A model generated the notes under the pieces. It did not search any database. It worked only from the letters and a program-made list of their open reading frames with translations, and was not told the origin of the DNA. Made by a program: the position numbers and the translations under genes. From NCBI RefSeq assembly GCF_003054965.1, contig NZ_MIES01000026.1:248001-312000 (forward strand): a DNA stretch of 64,000 bases. The letters run 5' to 3'. This stretch comes from Saccharospirillum sp. MSK14-1 (GTDB taxonomy: Bacteria; Pseudomonadota; Gammaproteobacteria; Pseudomonadales; Natronospirillaceae). Shown here in pieces: positions 57,441 through 64,000 of the stretch. Position 1 is the stretch's first letter, and each line of letters starts with the position of its first letter.

Positions 57441-59141
57441 ATGCTCAGTTTTACGGAAGCGGCGCTGAGCCAGGCGGGGCGTAAACGTGAGAATCAGGAT
57501 TATTGCGCCAGTCACCGCACCCACACCGGCGCGGTGTTTGCGCTGGCCGATGGTATCAGCAGCAGTGCCGTCAGTGCGGCGGCGGCCGAACACGCGGTGA
57601 ACGAGTTCATTGCCGACATGCGCCGCCTGGGTGATGCCATGACGGCACGCACTGCCGGCGTGCACTCGTTGCAGGCCATTAACGAACGGTTGCGCCAGGA
57701 AAGTCTGGCGCAGGGTTTGAGTGACGATCGCGATAAAGGCTACGTCTGTGCGTTCACGGCTTTGGTGCTGAAAGGTCGGCAAGCGCATCTGTTTCATGTC
57801 GGCGATACGCGCTTGTACCGCTGGCGCACACAGCGGCTGGAATGCCTCACCCAGGATCACCGCGCCTGGCGTGATGACGGTGGTTCCTGTTTGGCGCGTG
57901 CGCTGGGTGCGGACGAGCAGGTCACCGTGGATTACCGGGTGCTGGACATGGCGGTGGGCGATGTGTTCGTGCTCAGCAGCGATGGCGTGCACGATCATCT
58001 CGACGAACGCGACTGGGCCCGGGCGTTGGCCGAGCCGAACAGCCAGGTCACCGACGTGGTCGAGCAACTCCTGCAACTGGCGCTGGCACGCGGCAGTGAC
58101 GACAACCTCAGCTTGCAGCTGGTACGACTGAATGCCTTGGACGACAGTGATGTCGATTGGGTAGATACCGAATTAAACCAGCGGCCGTTGGCGCCGGACG
58201 ACCTCGATGTCGGCAACCGAATCGACGGCTTAACGCTGCTCAATCTTATCCACTCGAGCCCCCGCAGTCGGGTGTTTAAAGCCATCGATAATGCCAGCGG
58301 AACGACGCTGTTGCTGAAGCTGCCGTCACGCGAAGGCCGAGATGACCGCGACTATTTACGGCGGTTTTTGCTAGAAGAATGGGTCGGTCGCCAACTCGAC
58401 AGCCCGCACATGGTGCGCGTGGCGTTGCCCGATCGGCCGCGTCGGTGGCTCTATACCTTGCTGGAATGGGTCGATGGACAGACGTTGGCCGATTGGCGCC
58501 GAGCTCACCCCAGCCCGTCGGTTGAAACCGTACGCGCTGTTATTGACCAAACCGCCACAGCCTTGCAGGCGATGCATCGCCGCGACTTGCTGCATCAAGA
58601 CATCAAGCCCGACAACGTGATGATCGATGGGGATGGCCGGGTGACCTTGATCGACTTCGGTTCGGCGCGCAGTGCCGCGCTGGCGGAATTAACAAATGAC
58701 GACGAGCCGGCCTTGTTGGGCACGGCGTTGTACGCCGCGCCGGAGTATTTTCTCGGCGAATTCGGCGATGAACGCGCCGATCAGTTTTCGCTGGCGGTGC
58801 TCGGTTATTGGTTGCTCAGCGGCGAACATCCCTATGGCACCTCGGTGGCAAAAGCACGCAGTGCGGGTGCGCAAAGCCGATTGCGCTATCGGCCGCTGCA
58901 TCACTCACTCAGCGAGTTGCCGGCCTGGTTTGAAGCGGCGTTGGAAAAAGCGTTGTCGATTCAGCCCGACCAACGTTACCCCGAGCTGTCGGAATTTCTC
59001 TACGATCTGCACCACCCCAACCCGGCGTTAAAAACCCGCCACTGGCAGCCGTTGCTGGAGCGTCATCCGGTGCGTGTCTGGCAAGGTATTTCGGCCTTGT
59101 TGGCGCTGGCCTTGCTCGGGCAGTGGTGGCTTTTGCACTGA
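57441..59141 (+). CDS. Bifunctional PP2C phosphatase / serine-threonine kinase
   Basis: A 566-residue membrane-anchored protein. The N-terminal PP2C phosphatase (about 1-230) shows RKRENQDYC, FALADGISSS and GSDDNLSLQL. The kinase domain (about 255-525) has LLLKLPS (Lys), LHQDIKPDN (Asp387) and LIDFGSA (Asp405); the HRD arginine is Gln, and the ATP loop is not a clear GxGxxG. A C-terminal helix (ISALLALALLGQWWLL) anchors it with both domains cytoplasmic. The same fusion accompanies nitrate-assimilation genes in pseudomonads (near nasA/nirBD). Here it follows nirC, but nirBD and the nitrate reductase are absent from the window. Confidence 0.88.
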   Translation: MLSFTEAALSQAGRKRENQDYCASHRTHTGAVFALADGISSSAVSAAAAEHAVNEFIADMRRLGDAMTARTAGVHSLQAINERLRQESLAQGLSDDRDKGYVCAFTALVLKGRQAHLFHVGDTRLYRWRTQRLECLTQDHRAWRDDGGSCLARALGADEQVTVDYRVLDMAVGDVFVLSSDGVHDHLDERDWARALAEPNSQVTDVVEQLLQLALARGSDDNLSLQLVRLNALDDSDVDWVDTELNQRPLAPDDLDVGNRIDGLTLLNLIHSSPRSRVFKAIDNASGTTLLLKLPSREGRDDRDYLRRFLLEEWVGRQLDSPHMVRVALPDRPRRWLYTLLEWVDGQTLADWRRAHPSPSVETVRAVIDQTATALQAMHRRDLLHQDIKPDNVMIDGDGRVTLIDFGSARSAALAELTNDDEPALLGTALYAAPEYFLGEFGDERADQFSLAVLGYWLLSGEHPYGTSVAKARSAGAQSRLRYRPLHHSLSELPAWFEAALEKALSIQPDQRYPELSEFLYDLHHPNPALKTRHWQPLLERHPVRVWQGISALLALALLGQWWLLH

Positions 59142-59211
59142 TCAATTTTATTCAATATCTGCCCGGACGAAGCGCGCAGACTGCCGCCTGTTGAATCAGG
59201 AGGGCAGTGTG

Positions 59212-59799
59212 ATGTTGGCTTTGTTATGGCCGATGGCGGCGTTTGCGTTGGCGGCGTCGATTTCGCCGGGGCCGGTGAATCTGGTGGGGTTAAGCAGCGG
59301 CAGTCGCTATCCGTTGCGCGTTGGCCTGGTGTTTGTGACCGGCGCGACGCTGGGGTTTATTGGGCTGTTTCTGGCGGTAGGTTTGGGGCTGCATTCGTTG
59401 CTGCGTGATTGGTCGCTGGTGCTCAGCGCCTTGCGCTGGGGCGGCATCGCCTTTTTGTTGTATCTCGCCTGGCAGTTGCTGCGCGATGACGGTCACCTGG
59501 GTGACGCCGATGCACAACGTGCGCCCAGCGTGGTTACCGGTGCCTTGATGCAATGGCTGAATCCCAAAGCCTGGCTGGCATCGTTGGCGGGCATCGCGGC
59601 TTACACCGATGGCAGTCTGGTGCAGCTTGGGTGGTTTGCCGGTCTGTATTTACCGATTTGCTGGGTGTCGTTATCGGTCTGGGTCTTAGCTGGGGCGTTC
59701 TTGCGGCGTTGGTTGCAGCGTCCGGCGTTGCTGGTGGCGGTGAATCGCACGCTGGCGGGGTTGTTGATCGCCAGTTGTCTGGTGTTAGTTCTCGACTGA
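59212..59799 (+). CDS. LysE family exporter
   Basis: Inner-membrane protein of about 195 residues with roughly six helices and the signature SISPGPVNLVGLSSGSR. Predicted amino-acid or related metabolite exporter, substrate unknown. The ATG follows CAGGAGGG. Its 3' end overlaps the converging AraC regulator gene by 15 bp. It is a distant paralogue of the exporter at 35601-36227. Confidence 0.88.
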   Translation: MLALLWPMAAFALAASISPGPVNLVGLSSGSRYPLRVGLVFVTGATLGFIGLFLAVGLGLHSLLRDWSLVLSALRWGGIAFLLYLAWQLLRDDGHLGDADAQRAPSVVTGALMQWLNPKAWLASLAGIAAYTDGSLVQLGWFAGLYLPICWVSLSVWVLAGAFLRRWLQRPALLVAVNRTLAGLLIASCLVLVLD

Positions 59800-60612
59800 G
59801 CGACGGTACTGATTGGGCGTGGCAGCAACCAGTTTTTTGAAGGTGCGCTGAAAATGAGCCTGGTCACTGAAGCCGGTATCGAGCGCCGCCTCGGCGATGG
59901 GTGTGCCCGCCTTTAACGCCTGCTGACCCAGCTGGATGCGACGGTTCACCACATAGGCGTGCGGCGTTAAGCCAAAGTGCTGTTTAAAGGCGCGAATCAG
60001 ATAGCCCGCGCTGTAGCCGCTCAGAGCGCATAGCTCGTCGAGCGACAGATCGCTGGCGGCGTGCTCATCCAGATAATCGGCCAGTTGGCGTAACTGGTCA
60101 GGCACCAGCGTTGGCTGGAGCAGCGGTTGCTGGGCCAGGTGCTGCATCAGTTCGGTGAGGTAGAGCACCGCCTGACTTTGTTTTTCCAGCAGATCACGCT
60201 GCGGGTCGATCAGGCATTGCGCCAGCGCGCAATAGCCGTCGTACCAGCGCGGCTCGTTGAGCATGGGCGTGGCGATATCTTGCCAGACGGGCGTGGGCAG
60301 CAAACCGGCCTGATGGCGCAATTCAGTCAGCCAATCGGTATCGACGTAAAGCATCCAATACGCCCAGGGCTGGTTATCCACCGGGTTGCAGGCGTGCACC
60401 CAGCCGGGGTTCATCAGTACCAGCGTGCCGGCTTGAATCGGGTAGCGGTTGTCGCGGTAAAGAAAGGTGCTGTGACCGTCGGTGATGGCGCCGAGTGACC
60501 ACTGTTGATGGCTGTGCGGTGCGTAACACACCGTGCGACCGTCTTCGACGCGGCGCAGTTCCAGCTGCGGCAGGCGGTCATCGCGCCAGAATTGTGGGGA
60601 TTGAGCGGTCAT
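59785..60612 (-). CDS. AraC family transcriptional regulator
   Basis: About 275 residues: N-terminal cupin-like effector domain (CYAPHSHQQWSLGAI, LVLMNPGWVHACNP) and C-terminal double helix-turn-helix (LSLDELCALSGYSAGYLIRAFK, then DTGFSDQAHFQRTFKKLVAATP). The ATG at 60612 gives the family length. Overlap with the LysE gene in the converging arrangement suggests it may regulate that exporter, as AraC-LysE pairs are common. Confidence 0.9.
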   Translation of the reverse strand: MTAQSPQFWRDDRLPQLELRRVEDGRTVCYAPHSHQQWSLGAITDGHSTFLYRDNRYPIQAGTLVLMNPGWVHACNPVDNQPWAYWMLYVDTDWLTELRHQAGLLPTPVWQDIATPMLNEPRWYDGYCALAQCLIDPQRDLLEKQSQAVLYLTELMQHLAQQPLLQPTLVPDQLRQLADYLDEHAASDLSLDELCALSGYSAGYLIRAFKQHFGLTPHAYVVNRRIQLGQQALKAGTPIAEAALDTGFSDQAHFQRTFKKLVAATPNQYRRSVEN

Positions 60613-60711
60613 CGGAAGCTCCGTCGCAGTCAGACGACTCAGCATAGTGAGCCAGGAGACGCTCGGCCAGCAAAGTTTGAATTCACACACTAAGGGTGAC
60701 TTTCAGCCTAC

Positions 60712-60726
60712 TAGACGACCGGTCTA
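60712..60726. promoter_or_regulatory. TetR-type operator before the NemR-like gene
   Basis: TAGACGACCGGTCTA: five-base arms TAGAC/GTCTA, also containing the palindrome GACCGGTC. It lies 42 bp before the regulator start, where an autorepression site is expected, and resembles the inverted repeats bound by NemR-type repressors. Confidence 0.6.
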
Positions 60727-60767
60727 TTACGAGTATGATGCGCCACCAGTAACCGAGGTGGCGTGCC

Positions 60768-61352
60768 ATGACTGTGACTGTTAAATCCGAACAAACCCGT
60801 CAGCGAATTTTGCAAACCGGCCGGGATCTGGTGCTGTCCGGTGGGTTTGTGGGGGTTGGCCTGAAACAGATTCTCACCGACAGCGGTGTGCCCAAGGGCT
60901 CCTTCTACTACTACTTCGACTCCAAAGAAGCCTTCGGCTGCGCCTTGCTGCAAGACTACGTGGACGAATACCTGGCCCGGCTCGATACCATTGTTGCGTT
61001 ACCCTACAGCGCTGCCGACCGACTGATGCGCTATTTGCAACCCGCCCAAGACGCCAGTGCCTGCATTGCGGAGCGCTGCCTGATCGTCAAGCTGGCGGCG
61101 GAAATTTCCGATCTGTACGAATCGATGCGACTGATTCTGGATGCCGGTGTGGCGGGCATCGTGGCGCGGCTGACGCAGTTGCTGGAAGCCGGTCAGGCTG
61201 ATGGCTCGCTGCAATCGGATCACCCGCACAACGACGCTGCCAGTCTGTACAGCCAATGGCTCGGCGCTGCTGTGCTGACCAAGTTGTCGCAACAGCCGTC
61301 GTTTCTGCAAAACGCCGTGGCGGATACCCAACGCCGTTTCGTGACCCATTAA
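60768..61352 (+). CDS. TetR family regulator, NemR-like
   Basis: 194-residue repressor. The helix-turn-helix region is GVGLKQILTDSGVPKGSFYYYFDSKEAF-type (about residues 25-55). The segment AERCLIVKLAAEISDLYESMR aligns with the E. coli NemR region around its redox-sensitive Cys106, and that cysteine is conserved. NemR responds to electrophiles, quinones and hypochlorite. A palindromic operator lies upstream and a quinone-oxidoreductase-like gene downstream, which supports an electrophile-response role. GAGGTGG precedes the ATG. Confidence 0.85.
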   Translation: MTVTVKSEQTRQRILQTGRDLVLSGGFVGVGLKQILTDSGVPKGSFYYYFDSKEAFGCALLQDYVDEYLARLDTIVALPYSAADRLMRYLQPAQDASACIAERCLIVKLAAEISDLYESMRLILDAGVAGIVARLTQLLEAGQADGSLQSDHPHNDAASLYSQWLGAAVLTKLSQQPSFLQNAVADTQRRFVTH

Positions 61353-61404
61353 TCCAACATTCCCTGTTACCGGCCGCGCGCCGGACTGTCTTTGAGGTGA
61401 TTCC

Positions 61405-62382
61405 ATGAAAGCCATTACTTACACCACCTTCGGCACACCGGTTGATGTGCTGAGCGTGACCGACACCGCCACACCCGAACCTGCGGCGGGCGCTGTGCGC
61501 GTGCGCATGACCGCATCGCCGATTCACAACCACGATTTGTGGACCATTCGTGGCAGCTACGGCTACAAACCCGAACTGCCTGCTACCGCCGGCTCTGAAG
61601 CCGCGGGCGTGGTTGAAGCCGTGGGCGCGGGTGTCGATGACACACTGATCGGCCAGCGCGTGGCGGTGGCGGGCGTTGCCGGTGCCTGGGCGGAACAGTT
61701 TGTCGCGCCGGCGGTCGGTTTGGTGCCACTGCCCGACGCGGTGTCTGATGACGTCGGTTCGCAATTGCTGGCGATGCCGCTGTCGGCGTTGGCGCTGCTT
61801 GAACAGTTGCCATTACAGGCAGGCGATTGGCTGGTGCAGACCGCCGCCAATGGCACCGTCGGTAAACTGATGATCGGCATGGCGCGCGAGCGTGGCATTA
61901 AGGTGTTGAATCTGGTGCGCCGAGTTGAGGCCAAGACGGAGCTGGAGGCCTTTGGTGTCGATGCGGTGTTAAGCACCGAAGAGGACGATTGGAAAACCCA
62001 GGCCGAAGCCATTGTCGGCGAAGCCGGTGCGCGTGCTGCCATCGATTCTGTTGGCGGTCCGATTGTTGCCGATGTTGCCGATCTGTTGGGCCGCGATGGT
62101 GAACTGATTGTCTTTGGCACCGCCGCCGGTGTGCCGCTGGCGTTGAATGCGGGCAACATGATCAGCCGCCACTTAACGGTAAAAGGTTTCTGGGGCGCGC
62201 GGGTGATGGCCGAGATGTCGACCGAAGACAAAGTCCGTTTAATTGGCGAGCTGGTGCAACTGGCGGTGGCGGGCAAACTGCATTTGCCGTCCGGCGGTGA
62301 TTTCAGACTGGATCAGTATCAGGCGGCCATTGATGCGTCGTTGACGGCCGGTCGTTCCGGCAAGATTTTGTTCAAGCCGTAA
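61405..62382 (+). CDS. MDR family oxidoreductase, quinone oxidoreductase-like
   Basis: 325-residue medium-chain dehydrogenase/reductase. N-terminal GroES-like domain (ITYTTFGTPVDVLSV, AGSEAAGVVEAVGAG) and a nucleotide-binding domain (TAANGTVGKLMIGMAR). The zinc-binding cysteines are missing, as in quinone oxidoreductases and enoyl reductases. A GAGGTGAT site precedes the ATG. It is 52 bp after the NemR-like gene and probably in its operon. Confidence 0.87.
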   Translation: MKAITYTTFGTPVDVLSVTDTATPEPAAGAVRVRMTASPIHNHDLWTIRGSYGYKPELPATAGSEAAGVVEAVGAGVDDTLIGQRVAVAGVAGAWAEQFVAPAVGLVPLPDAVSDDVGSQLLAMPLSALALLEQLPLQAGDWLVQTAANGTVGKLMIGMARERGIKVLNLVRRVEAKTELEAFGVDAVLSTEEDDWKTQAEAIVGEAGARAAIDSVGGPIVADVADLLGRDGELIVFGTAAGVPLALNAGNMISRHLTVKGFWGARVMAEMSTEDKVRLIGELVQLAVAGKLHLPSGGDFRLDQYQAAIDASLTAGRSGKILFKP

Positions 62383-62418
62383 GCTTTCTTGTTGGCAGCG
62401 GGTGCAAGGCCCGCTGCC

Positions 62419-63111
62419 TTAGTCGTGGTCGTCACCAAAGACGGTTTGCAAATCGACACTGCGCGTTTCCCAGAAATCCAGATTCAGATGCTGCTCCAAA
62501 TCGTTCAGGTGATGGCGCATGCATTGAATGGCCGGCAGTGGGTCGCGTCCTTCAATAGCGGCGATGATGTCGCCGTGCTCATCGCACCCGCATTGCGGAT
62601 CGCTGTGTCGCTGGTACAGCGAAATGATCAGCGAACTGCGGGTGATTAAATCTTTGAGAACGTCTTCTAACACCGGGTTGCCCGCCAACCGCGCCAGCAA
62701 TAAATGAAACTGACCCGACTCACGAATGATGGCTTCGCGCTGTCCACGTTCAATGGCGGCCTGTTCCTGGTCGCGTTGTTTGCGCAGCAGCGCGAGGTTT
62801 AACGCACCGCGCTGACTGACCAGAATTTCAATAATGCCGCGCTCAATAACAGAACGCGCAGCGAACACCGCACGCGCTTCTTCCACCGACGGCTGCGCAA
62901 TGCTGGCGCCTTTATTGGGTTCAATGGTGACGATGCGTTTTAACGCCAAGCGTTGCAGCGCAACCCGGACGTGGTTGCGGTTGGCGTTGAGGCTTTCCAC
63001 CAACTGCGCTTCCACCAAACGCGTGCCCGGCGGCAGACGTTGCTCGGCCACCGCCCGGTCGATGGTGGCAACAATGCGATCAATCTCACTGGCTTTGTTG
63101 GCTGGTTTCAT
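62419..63111 (-). CDS. GntR family regulator with FCD domain
   Basis: About 230 residues. N-terminal GntR winged helix (LPPGTRLVEAQLVESLNANRNHVRVALQRL) and C-terminal all-helical FCD ligand-binding domain (ARSVIERGIIEILV ... HGDIIAAIEGRD). FCD regulators usually bind organic acids or related metabolites. The ATG at 63111 fits family starts. It is divergent from an ABC ATPase gene, and near-identical palindromes lie before each gene. Confidence 0.9.
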   Translation of the reverse strand: MKPANKASEIDRIVATIDRAVAEQRLPPGTRLVEAQLVESLNANRNHVRVALQRLALKRIVTIEPNKGASIAQPSVEEARAVFAARSVIERGIIEILVSQRGALNLALLRKQRDQEQAAIERGQREAIIRESGQFHLLLARLAGNPVLEDVLKDLITRSSLIISLYQRHSDPQCGCDEHGDIIAAIEGRDPLPAIQCMRHHLNDLEQHLNLDFWETRSVDLQTVFGDDHD

Positions 63112-63396
63112 ACGCGAACCTGAACCGATTCCCCAAGAAGGTGCATGAATAATTGTTAACAATTTTTGAGGCGTTTTGGCACCGAAAGTGGGCAGTGCGC
63201 CCAATCTTGGCCCAAAAAGGCAGCATGGCTGTGCGCCTCAAACCACCGCATCCACGGCACGCTAGAGCGCTGTAGTGTCAGGGTTTCATCGAAAAACCCA
63301 GTGAACTCAGGCGCTTAGCTCAATGCGCGGTGGCTGGCATTGCAGTTGCAATAAATCTGCCATTGATTGCTAACAATTTATTCGAGGCGCATTGAA
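63112..63396. promoter_or_regulatory. Divergent control region, GntR regulator / ABC transporter
   Basis: Two matching palindromes: AATTGTTAACAATT (63151-63164, perfect) before the GntR gene and ATTGCTAACAAT (63366-63377, one mismatch in symmetry) before the ABC gene. They fit the FCD-type pattern TNGT...ACNA. Between them, TGGCATTGCAGTTGCA (63335-63350) matches the sigma-54 consensus at 14 of 16 positions with GG and GC ten bases apart. It would start transcription near 63361, so the second palindrome would block the early transcribed region. Confidence 0.6.
63335..63350 (+). promoter_or_regulatory. Candidate sigma-54 promoter for the ABC transporter
   Basis: TGGCATTGCAGTTGCA; the -24 GG and -12 GC are intact with correct spacing. 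It lies about 47 bp before the ATPase start codon on the same strand. Confidence 0.6.
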
Positions 63397-64000
63397 ATGG
63401 CAGGATCGGTCGAGCTGGTAAAACTGACCAAGGCGTATGACGGCCAAACGGCTGTCGACGGCATTAATTTGCGCATTCCCGATGGCAGTTATTGCTGTTT
63501 GCTCGGTCCCAGCGGCTGCGGAAAAAGCACCACGTTGCGCATGATCGCCGGCCATGAAGGGGTGACTGACGGCGACATCTTGTTGAACAACCGCAACGTC
63601 ACCGATCGTTCTCCGCGCCAGCGCGGTACGGCGATGATGTTTCAGAATTACGCGCTGTTTCCGCACCTGTCGTGCCGCGACAACGTGGCCTACGGATTAA
63701 AAATTGCCGGTCAGTCAAAAGCCGAACGCCATCGCGCCGCCGACGAAATGCTGGAACTGGTCAATATGAGTCAGCACGCCGATAAATTGCCGACGCAACT
63801 GTCCGGTGGCCAGCAACAGCGTATCGCGTTGGCGCGCGCGCTGATTTGTCGTCCGGAAGTAGTGTTACTCGATGAACCTTTGTCGGCGCTTGATCCGTTT
63901 TTGCGCATTCAAATGCGTAAGGAATTGAAGCAGCTGCAGCGCGATTTGGGGCTGACCTTTATTCACGTCACGCACTCCCAGGAAGAAGCCTTTGCTCTGG
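63397..64000 (+). CDS. ABC transporter ATP-binding protein, PotA-like (cut by window end)
   Basis: The first ~201 residues of an importer ATPase. Walker A GPSGCGKST (near residue 40), Q-loop MMFQNYALFPHL, signature LSGGQQQR, Walker B VVLLDEPLSALD and switch histidine VTHSQEEA are all present. The sequence is of the spermidine/putrescine-iron-AEP (PotA/FbpC) class rather than the sugar MsmK class. The rest of the gene and any permeases lie beyond 64000. Sigma-54 and FCD control suggest uptake of a nitrogen-containing compound; this is inference. Confidence 0.93.
   Translation, partial: MAGSVELVKLTKAYDGQTAVDGINLRIPDGSYCCLLGPSGCGKSTTLRMIAGHEGVTDGDILLNNRNVTDRSPRQRGTAMMFQNYALFPHLSCRDNVAYGLKIAGQSKAERHRAADEMLELVNMSQHADKLPTQLSGGQQQRIALARALICRPEVVLLDEPLSALDPFLRIQMRKELKQLQRDLGLTFIHVTHSQEEAFAL

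Overview
The window is chromosomal DNA from a gammaproteobacterium and spans the replication origin. The evidence is the block gyrB-recF-dnaN-dnaA on the minus strand, facing rpmH-rnpA-yidC-mnmE on the plus strand, with a non-coding, DnaA-box-containing interval between dnaA and rpmH. Gene families and the parS sequence (GTTCCACGTGGAAC, as in Pseudomonas) suggest the Oceanospirillales/Pseudomonadales side of the class, perhaps something like Saccharospirillum or Reinekea. That placement is inference.

Layout. Positions 1-4.7 kb hold a diguanylate cyclase, a hybrid 7TMR-DISM histidine kinase, a peroxiredoxin and an alkyltransferase-like protein. Positions 4.7-15.1 kb are the origin region. Three perfect parS palindromes lie within 3 kb on its gyrB side, two flanking the alkyltransferase-like gene and one inside the 3' end of recF. 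parA and parB are not in the window. The usual mnmE-mnmG-rsmG-parAB order is broken directly after mnmE.

Positions 15.1-25.0 kb are a defence island starting at the 3' end of mnmE, a known integration target of SGI1-type elements. It holds an Mrr-like restriction enzyme followed by a tightly coupled operon hsdM-hsdS-(AAA ATPase)-(HNH nuclease)-hsdR. The ATPase/HNH pair resembles Septu PtuAB and is nested inside the type I restriction-modification operon.

Positions 25-46.9 kb are mostly housekeeping and metabolism: lipase-like hydrolase, ribA, FAD oxidoreductase, a 37-residue membrane protein, DsbA-family protein, a SUI1/YciH-DUF1244-YecA cluster, a LysR regulator with three tandem aldo/keto reductases, a SetB-like exporter, a LysE exporter, rep, aroE, a SPOR-like envelope protein, prlC, a heparanase-like GH79 protein, rph, yicC and a membrane-anchored nuclease with a probable 3' frameshift.

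Positions 47-64 kb are accessory metabolism with visible regulatory sites. A LacI regulator, a serine hydrolase and a sugar ABC importer without its ATPase share an 18-bp operator. A LysR/SDR pair and a MazG-like protein follow. A NIT-ANTAR antiterminator (NasR-like) faces nirC, whose upstream region holds a sigma-54 promoter candidate and a leader terminator; a PP2C-kinase fusion gene follows nirC. Then come a LysE exporter, an AraC regulator, a NemR-like TetR regulator with a palindromic operator and a quinone-oxidoreductase-like gene. Last is a GntR/FCD regulator divergent from a truncated ABC ATPase, with matching palindromes on both sides and a sigma-54 promoter candidate.
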